Below, piece by piece: positions 1-9,528 of a DNA stretch of 59,584 nucleotides. The position numbers and the translations under genes are program-made. The notes beneath the pieces were generated by a model, which had not been told where the DNA came from, ran no database searches, and saw only the letters and a list, made by a program, of their open reading frames with translations. Origin of the DNA: Prolixibacteraceae bacterium (GTDB lineage Bacteria > Bacteroidota > Bacteroidia > Bacteroidales > Prolixibacteraceae). The stretch spans positions 1-59,584 of the forward strand of contig JAIOZY010000028.1 in the NCBI GenBank assembly GCA_021740385.1, given 5' to 3'. Every line of letters starts with the position of its first letter. Positions within the stretch are counted from its first letter, which is position 1.

Positions 1-475
1 ACACCGTAAACAGCCTGTTGGTTTCGTAAGGCGGTTCGGAAGGATGGGGCACATCGTAAAGCTGGTTGTCCCTGAATTCCAGCAGGTGGTCGTCAAAAGC
101 ATTCAGCTTTATCTTATTGTAATCCATGTTTACCATGCATACGGGCGCTTTCTGGTTTTCTTTGAATCCGGTGAAAATTTCATCCAACGCGCTAAAAGTT
201 GGAATTGATGTAGCGTCGAAATGGGCCCTTACAAGTTCATTGTACATTAGCTCCCATTGGTCATTTGCCAGTGTAACCGTCGAGTCGCTGCCATCGAACA
301 GGAGTACATCCGATAAGGGGAAGGCCTTGTCATAAAGAATTCCTGTAGGGACTTTGCCCGGGTCAAGATGATCGAAAATTGCAAAATAATCGATATCCTG
401 GCTTTTCCCTGATATGCAGAAAAAAGTGAGCAGGGTTAGAAGTAGTGCCGGTAACTTTCGTATTTGTCGTATCAT
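1..475 (-). CDS. Secreted protein, 5' part only (runs off the left edge)
   Basis: The ATG is at 475 and the frame stays open to the window edge, giving about 158 residues. The N-terminus has basic residues followed by a hydrophobic stretch (LPALLLTLLTFFCISG), a typical Sec signal peptide, so the product is likely exported. The rest is acidic and soluble-looking, and I do not recognise a family. It lies 14 bp downstream of the T9SS-sorted tail-fibre-domain protein on the same strand and is probably co-transcribed with it and with the adhesin gene upstream. That context suggests a cell-surface role. Confidence 0.7.
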   Translation of the reverse strand, partial: MIRQIRKLPALLLTLLTFFCISGKSQDIDYFAIFDHLDPGKVPTGILYDKAFPLSDVLLFDGSDSTVTLANDQWELMYNELVRAHFDATSIPTFSALDEIFTGFKENQKAPVCMVNMDYNKIKLNAFDDHLLEFRDNQLYDVPHPSEPPYETNRLFTV

Positions 476-488
476 AACAATAAAAGCA

Positions 489-1514
489 TTATCTCGTTAA
501 AATCAGCTTTTTCGTATCCACTTCTTTGCCGTCGGCAATAAGGGAGTAAAGGTACATTCCTGCCCTCAGGCTGTTGCCCTCGATGGTTACAGAAGTATTG
601 CCGCGCTCGTTTATGGCAAACGACTTGATTTGTTCGCCCTGCAGGTTGTACACGTAAAGGGTGGCTTTACCAACGCTTCGTGGAAGGGAAACAGCAATAC
701 GGGTAGATTTGCTGAACGGGTTTGGGATATTTTGTCCCAAAGCGGCCGTTTGAAGGGCATCTGTCCCCTGTAAAGCAGGTTGTACGGTTTCAGTATCGCC
801 TGTGGCTTTTTCTTCATCCGAAGCGCTTCTGCTTTTTTTCAATTCAGCCTCCAGGTTGTCGATGCGCACCTGTTGTTCTTTCATGGCTTCAACAATCACG
901 GGTATTATGGCATTGTAATTAACATAGTACTGGTCTTCTTCTTCGCCGTAAAAAACGGCCTCGGGCAGTATTTTTTCAAGGTCCTGGGCAATAAAACCAA
1001 GCTGGTTTTTTTCATGTTTTGATAGTTCGTTCTCAGCACGGGTACTTTTAAGTGAATTGTTACCGTTGCTGATGAAATCGTATTTCAACCCGTCCATTTT
1101 CAGGATTTTTTGCAAGGGTGTTTCAATGGTCCTGAAATTTTCCTTTAACCTTCTGTCGGAGCTGAATAACGCATCTATCGCATAATAGGTATGTCCGTTA
1201 ATTTCAGCAAATTTATGGTTCCAGCCGCCTATACGCCCTGTGTTGGGTACAACCGGGTAAATGTCGGGGGCGTCGTGATAACACCCAATGACCAGATTCG
1301 ATGCCGTGGTAAAAACGTTTCCGCCTATATACAGGTCGTGTTCCATGTTAACATGGTACCCGAAGTTACAATTGCCCGAGGAAGAGACCTCGATGGCTTT
1401 TACCGGTTCCTGGCTGAATGAACAGAAAGGAACAAGAAAAAGGGAACACAGGAGAATAGCGGTTTGCAACTTTTTGCGGTTGCTTAAACGATAGGAGAAA
1501 TTTAATTTTTTCAT
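489..1514 (-). CDS. Secreted tail-fibre (peptidase S74 chaperone) domain protein with T9SS sorting domain
   Basis: This 341-aa protein starts with a signal peptide (residues about 15-35, ending near FCSFSQ). A central segment carries the intramolecular chaperone signature of endosialidase-type tail fibres: SSDRRLKENFRTIETPLQKI and, further on, LGFIAQDLEKILPEAV. A short coiled coil (about 205-230, VEAMKEQQVRIDNLEAELKK) follows. The last 75 residues match a type A T9SS sorting domain: IPNPFSKSTRIAVSLP, then LYVYNLQGEQIKSF, LRAGMYLYSLIADG and a basic KKLILTR end. The protein is therefore probably exported by the type IX system and surface-anchored or released. S74 domains in such proteins usually trimerise the adhesin. 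It belongs to a minus-strand cluster of secreted proteins with its neighbours. Confidence 0.88.
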   Translation of the reverse strand: MKKLNFSYRLSNRKKLQTAILLCSLFLVPFCSFSQEPVKAIEVSSSGNCNFGYHVNMEHDLYIGGNVFTTASNLVIGCYHDAPDIYPVVPNTGRIGGWNHKFAEINGHTYYAIDALFSSDRRLKENFRTIETPLQKILKMDGLKYDFISNGNNSLKSTRAENELSKHEKNQLGFIAQDLEKILPEAVFYGEEEDQYYVNYNAIIPVIVEAMKEQQVRIDNLEAELKKSRSASDEEKATGDTETVQPALQGTDALQTAALGQNIPNPFSKSTRIAVSLPRSVGKATLYVYNLQGEQIKSFAINERGNTSVTIEGNSLRAGMYLYSLIADGKEVDTKKLILTR

Positions 1515-1698
1515 AATTTTTCAGGTTTATTTATGTTTATTGATTTTTCAAAATCATATCTTTTTTGGAAATTCGTTTTTCCGGCTGGCAGGTTTGACCC
1601 GTTCCGTGTCATCATGGCATTACAGCTGTTATTTGCTTGTCATTCCGAGAGGAAACCCATTTTTATGGGCACAATGCGAAAATGACAGTTGTAAAAAG

Positions 1699-1782
1699 CG
1701 TGTCATTCCGAGGGAAGCAAAGCGACGAGGAATCTCTACAAATACAAGCAGATTTCTCCTCCTTCGTCGTCGAAATGACACG
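1699..1782. repeat. Imperfect inverted repeat, intergenic REP/MITE-like element
   Basis: The left arm (1699-1735, CGTGTCATTCCGAGGGAAGC...) and the right arm (1750-1782, ending GTCGAAATGACACG) are imperfect reverse complements around a short AT-rich loop. A partial related copy sits just upstream near 1635-1690 (GTCATTCCGAGAGG...AATGACAG). Such GTCATTCCGAG elements are common intergenic repeats in Bacteroidota. No coding sequence is seen in 1520-1865. Confidence 0.7.
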
Positions 1783-1868
1783 CTGGTCGAAAACTGTCAT
1801 TGGTAGTAACTGATGTCAATTTTCCAAAATGTTAAAGAACCTTCGCAGGTGGGTTTTAAATAATACTG

Positions 1869-4800
1869 TTACCATACCTGCTTAATATCAAAGCAGCCCT
1901 CTGCCGTGGCGCCTTTAATGAAATAAATGCCCGGTATCGCGGCTTTTTTTGGCGTTTCGTAAGGAATGGCCGCATCGGCATCCCGCCAGTAGGTATAATT
2001 TAACCTTGGCGTACTTCCCTCGGTAATTGATTTTTTTGTTAGGTCAATAATTATTGAGGGGGAGCATACTTCAACCTGGGGGATAGTAACAATGACTGTT
2101 GGTTTTGGGTAAACGTTCACATTAACAGCCTCTCTCGATAAGGATACACAGCCCCTGTCGGTTGCTTCAACCCAAAACACCGTGTTTTCTGAAATTTGAT
2201 CCGGGGGCGTAAAGGGCGTTCCCGTTCCAATGGGGCTGGCGCCGGTTGATGTTGAATACCAGTTGACTGTGCCCGATGAAGCTGTTGCGCTTAGCGTTAC
2301 GGTACTTTTATCGCAAACCGGGCTTGAATTTGTGTACGTGATGGTTGGCCTGGGTATAATGGTAGCTGTTACCGGCATCCTTTCAGGATTTGAACAAGAT
2401 CCGTCGTTTACCTTTAAATAGTACGTTGTCGTTTTTGAAAGTATCGGGGTATTAAAAGAAGTTCCGGTATGGAGGGGCCTTCCGCCTTTTTCATTTTTGT
2501 ACCAATCGATTGTCCCTGAACTGGGAGTAGCATAAATTATAAAATTTCCTGATTCAGCACACCTTGTTGGCGGTACTACTTTGTACGAGGTGATGGTTGG
2601 CAAATCAAATACCGTAGCTGTTACTTCGACCCTGGAAGTTGATTTACAGCCAAGATATTCAGCCTCGGCATACAAGGTGGTGGTTGTACTAATGATAGTT
2701 GGAGGTGTTACTTCGTTACCGCCGATAGCGGCATCGTACCATTTTATGATCCCGTCGCTCGCCGTTGCACGGAATAGCACGCTTCCTGATCCACAAAGGG
2801 TTGTCGGGGTTACCCAGGCCGATGTTACAGTTGGGGGTTCATTTATCGTTATGCTATTCATTGCCTCAACCTGCGGGCAACCGCCTGAAGCCGGGATCGT
2901 ATTTGTAACGGTATACGTACCCGGAATGCTTTCGATAAGGCTAACCTGTCCGGTTGTAGTGCTTACAAATACCAAACCCGGTGTTGAAGTGAAAGTACCT
3001 GCTTCTCCATCTCCGCTAAATTCCGGGTATGGATCCGGTTCATTGGAACAATAGGGTAATCCGGGATAACTGAAGGTTGCATCGGGCAGTGGCGTAACAG
3101 TTACCGGTGTTGAAACAGAAAAAGCGGGACATCCGCCTGATGCCGGTATTGTATAAGTTACAGAGTATGTTCCGGGCACACTGGTACCCGGGGTTATTGT
3201 CCCTGTACCGGCATCAATGGCCAACCCGGCAGGAGTTGCCGACCAGGTCCCGCCGGGAGTACCTGTAATGGTCACAGGTTGTTCCGTTTCAAGGGTTTCA
3301 CAGAAAGGCGACCCTTCATAAAATAGTGTTGCAGATGGAGGTTCTGTTACGGTGATTGTGCCGGTTTCCTCAACCTGCGGGCAACCGCCGGAAGCCGGGA
3401 TTATATTTGTAACGGTATACGTCCCCGGAATGCTTTCGGCAAGGTTAACCTGCCCGGTTGCCTTACTTACAAATACCAACCCAGGTGTTGAAGAGAAAAT
3501 ACCTGCTTCCCCGTCAACGCTATATTCCGGATACGGATTAGCAGCATTGGAACAATAGGGTGTTCCGGGATAGCTGAAGGTTGCAACGGGCAGGGGATTT
3601 ATTGTTACAACAACAGGCCCTGTCACAGAACAATCGGGACTACTGGTTGCCCTTATGTAATAAATTCCCGATTCATCAATAGCTGATGCTTCCTCAAAAG
3701 AAAGTTCTACCTCTTCTTCCTCAACTAATTTATAATAACTTAAAATGGCATCACCAAGTTCTGAACCTTCCGTTACTGAGCCTGATGTTAAATTAACAGT
3801 TGCAGGATAACATACGGGATCGGGGTTGGTAATTTGCAATTCAAGGAAACACTCTGGCTGGGTAATGGTAAAATAACATGTGTCGGAACTGCAACCAGCA
3901 ATGTCGGTTGCCAGTAAGAAATGTTCCCCTGCAAAAAGATTATCAATTAGAATTTCATTGCCGGAAAATGTATACTGCCGTTCATCATCAAGGTTGATTT
4001 GTTTATCCCCTTCTGTACCGCCGGCAACATTCATAACCGTTATTTGCCCGTCGGATGCGCCATAATAAGTAACGTTTTGTTGATTGGCAGTATCGATAAC
4101 AAGGGCTTGAATAATATCAATATTAAAATTGCTTTCATTTGAGTAATTGTCAAATCCGTCCTTTAAAATAATATTGTAGTTTCCGGATTCTTCAATAAGG
4201 ATAGTATCACCTGCCAGTTTTATGGGTTTCCATTGTAAAGAAGAATAGTCGTTATCACTTAACAAACGTACGCTTACATACGCTGTTTTACTTTCAGAAT
4301 GGCCTCTGAACTTCTCATCCGCATAGTAAAAAAACCGCGACCATGCATTAGTCGTTGAGACTTCGGTTGAGGACCATATTATCGCAGATCGTTTTAAGCC
4401 TTGATATGCGCAGCCAATACCGCCTGTCCCTCTCATGTTGAACCCATAATCATCTGATGCCGGATTGGGCGAGTTCCAATGTAATAGCCCAATTTCTTTT
4501 AATATGCCACCAACGCCGGTCCAATCATCACCAACTACAATTTGAAAAGGCCCTTTTTCTTCGCTGATAATAACACCCAACTGATGTAACTCCCCTTGGG
4601 AGGGAAGGTGCCATCCGTTTATTTTATCGGCAATACGCTTTGCTGCATCCCAATTGTACAGGTATCCATATTCATTTCCTATTGAATAATCATCGTTGTA
4701 CGCCCTTATGCCTCCAAGCCCATCGTCCCAATGAAGGTTCCTGCCTAACCAATTCTGATCGCCAATCGTTATTATTGGGTATTGTTCACCGTCAATGGCA

Positions 4801-5648
4801 ATTTCTTCTCCGGCGCCGGATGTGACAGGTCCCTGCCAAATTGCATATTCACAGGCTCCATCATTCCCCGAAATATTACTGATAACAATTCTCCCTATTG
4901 TATCACAATTTTCGGTAATGTTGTTAAGGTTAAAACTAATAGTACTGGAAGTTAAAGTTCTAATTTCTTCAGTTTGTAAGATTGTTGTTTTTTTTGTTTG
5001 GTAAGTCATTTCAAAAGAACAAGGTTCTGAATAGCAACCATTCTCATTTAAAAGCTTCAAAACATAACTGCCTGAACATAACGAATCAATAGAGTAGCTT
5101 GGTTTTAAGGGTGATGTTATCGAATCATTTAAAACAAATTGGGTATATGTTGATAAACTTTTACTTCCCGAGATACTGTCAATTTGTATTGATCCGTCGA
5201 AACACCCGTAAAATGATTCATTATTTGTAACTGAAGCATAAAGATTTGGAGTTGGGGATAGAAGTATCGATACTGTTTTTTGAGCATCGTTTCCCAGGTT
5301 ATCTTTTGCCCAAATTAAATAATTACCATAACTGAGTGTGTCAACTTTTATTTGTGACCCCGTTGTGAAACTAAACCAGTTTGCCTGGTCAAAGCTATAT
5401 TCATAACCTTCGCCTGACCCGCCTGAAATATCAAACAATACCGAGCCATCTTTACTTCCGTCGCAGGATTCAGCGGAAGTTTCAATAACTGATATTGTAA
5501 GTGATCCTGAAGAATTTATAACATTTAGATTAGTGAGCGTCTCTTTCCCGGTGACTGTAGAATTTGCGTGAGTTGAAATTATTGTCAGGAAAAATTAAAT
5601 ACACCATAAGGCTGTTTTGTAATACTGGTTTTTCGTTAAGGGTATCAT
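1869..5648 (-). pseudogene. Large secreted FISUMP/Ig-like adhesin, interrupted by an in-frame TAA in the signal peptide
   Basis: From the ATG at 5648 the frame reads MIPLTKNQYYKTALWCI, hits TAA at 5595-5597, then resumes as FFLTIISTHANS and stays open for nearly 1,240 more codons to a stop at 1869. The interrupted segment looks like a signal peptide. After the stop there is no ATG before the long body, only a weak TTG at 5438. The body contains a FISUMP domain (in the range 4250-4830; GYLYNWDAAKRIADKINGWH and the LPSQGE motif) followed by many Ig/PKD-like repeats with GGCPQVE and TYTVTNIIPASGG motifs. No T9SS sorting domain is visible, and the C-terminus stops abruptly after one more Ig-like module, so the 3' end may also be truncated. 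It could be a real pseudogene, a recent nonsense mutation or an assembly error. Confidence 0.75.
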
Positions 5649-6013
5649 ATTGTTAGGTTTAAAATTACAAGAAGGTTTAGTTGTTTCAGGATAATTGATC
5701 CTTAAATCATTTTAAACAAATACGAACATACTTTCCTTTTCCTTAGGGCAAAAAGAAACTGAAAAGAGCATAACATGAAGCAATATTAAAAATCGCAAGT
5801 TGGATTTAGGTAATAATCCCAGCTTCATGGTTTGATGGTTTATACATCAAATATATATTTAAAAAACAACAACTTAAGGTATAAATCTATTGTTTTGACA
5901 AATACTCAAATATTGTTGACGAAAGCACGATATTTATTTACTAAACTTCATTTTCAAAATCACAATTCCGGTTTTGTTCCCATCTTGTCGTGTTCTTTGT
6001 TTTCACTTCCTCC

Positions 6014-6046
6014 AATCCTGTCAGGGTTCAAAACCCTGACAGGATT
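6014..6046. repeat. Perfect 15-bp stem palindrome (REP-like)
   Basis: AATCCTGTCAGGGTT (6014-6028) and AACCCTGACAGGATT (6032-6046) are exact reverse complements with a 3-base CAA loop. It is followed by AACCGC rather than a T-run, so it is not an obvious intrinsic terminator. The remainder of the gene-free stretch 5649-6141 is AT-rich and I see no supported gene in it. Confidence 0.8.
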
Positions 6047-6141
6047 AACCGCTCACCCCGAATGCGCATGAAAGGCCTATGGGTGTTTAATCCAATATAA
6101 GCCAAAGAATATCCCTTATATTTGTTTTCAAATCAAGAGCG

Positions 6142-6930
6142 ATGGATTATTCAGAAATAAACAGGCAACTTTGGAATGCCAAAACCGACATTCACTTCAA
6201 TTCCGAGTTTTACAATGTAGATTATTTCCTGAAAGGGAAAAGTTCGTTAAACCCGATTGAGCTGGAGCTTCTCGGAGATGTTGGCGGAAAAAGCATCCTG
6301 CACCTGCAATGCCACTTCGGGCTCGATACCCTCTCGCTGGCCCGCGAAGGTGCGCGGGTTACAGGAGTCGATTTGTCGGACAGGTCGATTGAAAAAGCTA
6401 ATGAACTCGCAAAAGAAGCAAAGCTCAAAGCCCGGTTTATACGGAGCAACATTTACAAATTACCGGAGGTAATGGACGAAAAATTCGACATTGTATTCAC
6501 ATCGTACGGGGTAATTGGCTGGTTGCCCGACATGGAACGCTGGGCCCAAACCATTGCCCGTTTTCTGAAACCCGGCGGCCGGTTTGTAATGGTTGAATTC
6601 CACCCCGTTGTTTGGATGTTCAGCTACGATTTTAAAACCATCGAATTCAGCTACAGCAGCAACGAACCCATTATTGAAGAACTGGAAGGGACTTATACGA
6701 ACCGTGATGCTGAAATCAAACAAAAATCGGTAAGTTGGAACCACGGTCTGTCGAAGGTAATAAATGCGTTAATTAACAGCGGTTTAACAATTGAGCAGTT
6801 CAATGAACACGATTTCTCGCCGTACAACTGTTTTCAAAACACCGTCGAAACCGAAAAGGGGAAATTCCAGATCAAAGGCCTGGAAGGAAAAATACCCATG
6901 CTTTATTCCGTAAAAGCACAATTAATCTAA
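6142..6930 (+). CDS. Class I SAM-dependent methyltransferase
   Basis: The 262-aa protein has a classic Rossmann-fold methyltransferase core. Motif I (KSILHLQCHFGLDTLSLA) is followed by the acidic ribose-binding residue in VTGVDLS, and a post-I region reads FDIVFTSYGVIGWL. A later motif, FLKPGGRFVMVEFHP, is typical of methyltransferase types 11 and 25. It is small-molecule-like; the substrate cannot be read from sequence. It is a single gene, with the neighbours on both sides on the minus strand. The 5' region carries the 6014 palindrome. Confidence 0.85.
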   Translation: MDYSEINRQLWNAKTDIHFNSEFYNVDYFLKGKSSLNPIELELLGDVGGKSILHLQCHFGLDTLSLAREGARVTGVDLSDRSIEKANELAKEAKLKARFIRSNIYKLPEVMDEKFDIVFTSYGVIGWLPDMERWAQTIARFLKPGGRFVMVEFHPVVWMFSYDFKTIEFSYSSNEPIIEELEGTYTNRDAEIKQKSVSWNHGLSKVINALINSGLTIEQFNEHDFSPYNCFQNTVETEKGKFQIKGLEGKIPMLYSVKAQLI

Positions 6931-6953
6931 TTGCCTTTTTTTAACCTTTGAGA

Positions 6954-7667
6954 TTAGTAATAATATTCAATTTTTTTCAAATACAGTTCGTGTATCGATT
7001 CAAGGTACTCCTTATCGAGGCGTTTTGAGTAAACCCGCACAAAATCGACCACTTCTTTCTCCCGTAAAAACATACCCAGCGCTGCATCAAATTTTGTGTC
7101 GAGCCAGTTGTTTTTAACCCTGCGTGTAACCTCGGCAAATTCATCGAATGAAAGATTTTTTGGTATAACCAGGTAAGCATGGTTCGCCTCCCGATCATCA
7201 ATATAAATTTGATTAGTTAACGCACAAAGGCAAAACACTTTTTTGATAAAGATATGCGCTTCAACATCGGTTTTATGGCAGGATAAATGACAAAGTTTTA
7301 TACCGTGCTCAGAGAAGGCTTTCTGCACCGGTTTCACCTCACTGAAGTTATCCAGATGCCGAATACGCAAAACATCAAAACTCCTGTCGCATACCTGTAT
7401 AAATGCCTTTACAATATCAAGATCGAATCCCGTCTCTTCCCGCACTTTTCCAACTGCACGAACAACATCGAAAACCGAATAGTTTTTGTCAACGGCTATA
7501 TATACATACAAAGGCCCACAATCCTGGGGGTCATCGTTATAGTAACCGCAAAAAGGCGATAATGACTCCAAAACCAACGACCCGTGAACAACATTTTCAC
7601 TCACGGTAGAAAGTTTTTCAATTTTTTCAAGTGTTCCAAAAAGTTCACAATGTTTTGTTGCTGTCAT
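6954..7667 (-). CDS. Hypothetical protein (237 aa), function unknown
   Basis: A soluble, Cys- and His-containing protein (CHLSCH around residue 128, CDRSFDVLRIRHL around 93). No signal peptide, membrane span or motif I can assign. It is convergent with the methyltransferase (24 bp between stops) and precedes tRNA-Ser by about 110 bp. Composition is like the flanking host genes. The coding call rests on length, start context and absence of a competing frame. Confidence 0.7.
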   Translation of the reverse strand: MTATKHCELFGTLEKIEKLSTVSENVVHGSLVLESLSPFCGYYNDDPQDCGPLYVYIAVDKNYSVFDVVRAVGKVREETGFDLDIVKAFIQVCDRSFDVLRIRHLDNFSEVKPVQKAFSEHGIKLCHLSCHKTDVEAHIFIKKVFCLCALTNQIYIDDREANHAYLVIPKNLSFDEFAEVTRRVKNNWLDTKFDAALGMFLREKEVVDFVRVYSKRLDKEYLESIHELYLKKIEYYY

Positions 7668-7779
7668 AATATCTTGTTTTAACGATTAACAATTGAAATA
7701 CTACAACAAGTTAAGGGAAAGTTTTAAAAATTGATAGTCTGAGAATAGATAAAACTTTTTATATTTGCACTCGCAAAAA

Positions 7780-7868
7780 GGAGAGCTGCCGGAGTGGTCG
7801 AACGGGGCAGACTCGAAATCTGTTGTCCGCCTTAGTGCGGACCGGGGGTTCGAATCCCTCGCTCTCCG
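7780..7868 (+). tRNA. tRNA-Ser (anticodon CGA)
   Basis: The acceptor stem GGAGAGC (7780-7786) pairs with GCTCTCC (7861-7867), with discriminator G at 7868. The anticodon arm CAGA-CTCGAAA-TCTG shows anticodon CGA, reading UCG. A long variable arm (TGTCCGCCTTAGTGCGGAC) marks a class II serine tRNA, and the T-arm GGGGG-TTCGAAT-CCCTC is intact. The 3' CCA is not encoded. The gene is the integration target: its 3' end is duplicated at 36.35 kb and again at 36.51 kb, and the integration leaves the tRNA sequence whole. Confidence 0.97.
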
Positions 7869-7871
7869 CGA
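7855..7871 (+). other. attL: 17-bp repeat at tRNA-Ser 3' end
   Basis: TCCCTCGCTCTCCGCGA covers the end of the T-arm, the acceptor 3' strand and the discriminator, plus 3 bp. An identical copy is at 36347-36363. It is the usual target class for tyrosine integrases. Confidence 0.92.
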
Positions 7872-7920
7872 TAAACTGCGCAAGCCTTACAATATAGGGG
7901 GTGCGGGGGTTTTGGAATAA

Positions 7921-7940
7921 AAAACGGGACAAAAACGGGA
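7921..7940 (+). repeat. Candidate integrase arm-binding repeat (left)
   Basis: AAAACGGGACAAAAACGGGA lies 50 bp inside attL. Related sequences occur 80-105 bp inside attR (36241-36260 and 36252-36271, the latter 17 of 20 identical). Repeats placed inside both ends of an integrated element are expected for integrase arm sites; the function is inferred. Confidence 0.55.
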
Positions 7941-7961
7941 TTTTCTTTTTACCCTGGCTGA

Positions 7962-9146
7962 ATGTATGGGGGTAAAAAAAAAATGTCTGAATCTGAAAAT
8001 TTTACGGGTGGTTGTAATAATAATTGTGTGGTGCAATATTTACCCGCTGAAATTCACACGGGTAAAGAATGTTACATTGATTACTACGTGTTAAAACCCG
8101 GCTCTAATTCGCTTCATCGGAAAAAAATTAAGCTAAACCGGCAACGAAAAAAACTTTCGTCCAATGATTTTAAACGGTACTGCAGGGCGGTTATTCGAAA
8201 CCTTAATGAAAAACTGGCGGCGGGATGGAATCCATTTTTAGAAAATGCCGCGGCAAAGGGCTTTACTCCCCTTCCCGATGCGCTGGCGGCTTTTGAGCGC
8301 GTGAAGTTTAAGGATATGAAAAAAAATTCGGTACGGTCCTACAAATCGTTTATAAAAATTTTACTGCAGTACATTACAAAAAAGTTTCTGGCGCCTACCG
8401 GTATTTTCTCGGTTAACTTTGGCCGTTCCCTGGCGCAGGATTTTTTAAACTCGAAATACCTTTCGGGCGAAATTTCGGCAAAAACATACAATAATTATAT
8501 AAAAGGGTATCATTCAATATTTGCCTGGCTGGTTGAATACGGTTACACTAATTACAACCCGTTTGATGGCATTAAGCCTAAAAAGGCGCGGCGAAAATGG
8601 CGGGCCGAAATTCCTGAAACGTTACGGAATAATATTAGAAAACATTTAGAGGAACGGGGGGAACGTGCATACTGGTTAATGTGTGAGCTTTGTTTTTGGG
8701 GCCTGGCCCGCCCTTCTGAAATTTGTAAAATGAAGGTGGTTAACGTGAATTTTGAGAAACAAATAATTTTGCTGGAAGATACAAAAAACGACAAAGAACG
8801 AATTTGTACATTGCCCCTGCATGTAACAAAATTAATGAAGATACATTTAGCGACTGGCGGATCCTCTATCTTTATTTTTTCCGATACTCAAGGTTTTTTG
8901 CCGGGTAATAACGAAATGGATCCGCGTAAAATTTCGAAACGCTGGGCGCGGTTACGAAAAGAATTGAACTTTGATGAAAAAATTCAATTCTATTCGTTGC
9001 GTGATAGCGGAATAATACGGTTAATGGAATTGGGTATAAACCCGGAATATGTACGCGCCCAGGCCGATCATTACAGTTTGGAAATGACTACAAAATATAG
9101 TAAGCATTACCGACCGGAAGGGATAACAGAAATTAAGAAATTATAA
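7962..9146 (+). CDS. int: Tyrosine recombinase / phage integrase
   Basis: The 394-aa protein catalyses integration at tRNA-Ser. The N-terminal part has an arm-type region and a SAM-like core-binding domain (about 85-210, KNSVRSYKSFIKILLQYI). The catalytic domain carries Arg I in LARPSEICKM (about 250), the Lys of TKNDKERICTLPLH (about 273), an RDSG box (FYSLRDSGIIRLME, about 345; Tyr replaces the usual first His), His in ADHYSLEMT, and the nucleophilic Tyr near TTKYSKHY (about 376-381). The start is ATG 7962; ATG 7983 (residue 8) is an equally possible start. It sits 91 bp from attL and is transcribed towards the late genes, which end convergently just beyond it. Confidence 0.95.
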   Translation: MYGGKKKMSESENFTGGCNNNCVVQYLPAEIHTGKECYIDYYVLKPGSNSLHRKKIKLNRQRKKLSSNDFKRYCRAVIRNLNEKLAAGWNPFLENAAAKGFTPLPDALAAFERVKFKDMKKNSVRSYKSFIKILLQYITKKFLAPTGIFSVNFGRSLAQDFLNSKYLSGEISAKTYNNYIKGYHSIFAWLVEYGYTNYNPFDGIKPKKARRKWRAEIPETLRNNIRKHLEERGERAYWLMCELCFWGLARPSEICKMKVVNVNFEKQIILLEDTKNDKERICTLPLHVTKLMKIHLATGGSSIFIFSDTQGFLPGNNEMDPRKISKRWARLRKELNFDEKIQFYSLRDSGIIRLMELGINPEYVRAQADHYSLEMTTKYSKHYRPEGITEIKKL

Positions 9147-9241
9147 ATAACCGTTAAAGGAAATTCGGTGTGTACTATGTACAACTGTTTGCCGGCCTGG
9201 TCGGGGGCAAACATGAATTTTGGTGTTTTGGGTAGTTTCAT
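9107..9241 (-). CDS. Small conserved-looking protein (44 aa) overlapping the integrase 3' end
   Basis: ATG 9241 gives MKLPKTPKFMFAPDQAGK, then LYIVHTEFPLTVIYN, ending at 9107. The KFMF-PD....YIVHTEFP pattern resembles short hypothetical proteins found in other Bacteroidota phages. It overlaps the integrase convergently by 40 bp and would be the last gene of the late transcript. There is no independent support beyond the pattern and spacing. Confidence 0.4.
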   Translation of the reverse strand: MKLPKTPKFMFAPDQAGKQLYIVHTEFPLTVIYNFLISVIPSGR

Positions 9242-9266
9242 ATTAACTATTTGATTGTAAAATTAT

Positions 9267-9518
9267 TTATTTTTTTTTTAAACGGTCGCATTCGAGTTTA
9301 AAATATTCCTCCTGGGCCTTGAATGCTTCAAGCTCCTGTTTATTTTTTTTCATTTCGAGTTTTTTGTTTTTAATGGCCAGTACCCAAAATAACATGGTTA
9401 TTACTGAAATTCCAATTAACAGGCAAACATTAATATTTTCGCCAATTATGCCGTATATGTTCAGGATGAACGCCGGCGGCGTTAAAAGTGAAGCTATGTA
9501 GGTGAATAGTGGTTTCAT
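9267..9518 (-). CDS. Two-span membrane protein with C-terminal coiled coil, holin-like
   Basis: I choose ATG 9518 (MKPLFTYIASLLTPPAF) over the longer frame because the extension overlaps the upstream gene's end. The 83-aa product has two hydrophobic segments (about 5-25 and 33-52, INVCLLIGISVITMLFWVLA) and a charged heptad tail (KKNKQELEAFKAQEEYFKLE). This layout and the last position in the late operon, near a lytic transglycosylase, fit a holin or a virion membrane protein. Neither can be proven from sequence. Confidence 0.65.
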   Translation of the reverse strand: MKPLFTYIASLLTPPAFILNIYGIIGENINVCLLIGISVITMLFWVLAIKNKKLEMKKNKQELEAFKAQEEYFKLECDRLKKK

Positions 9519-9528
9519 GTATGTTATA

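Noticed and set aside
2581-3558. Plus-strand open frames inside the adhesin
   Set aside because: They run antisense to the well-supported repeat domains of the minus-strand gene and mirror its repeats.
6014-6046. Palindrome as a transcription terminator
   Set aside because: The stem is perfect but no T-run follows on either strand; treated as a REP-like repeat.
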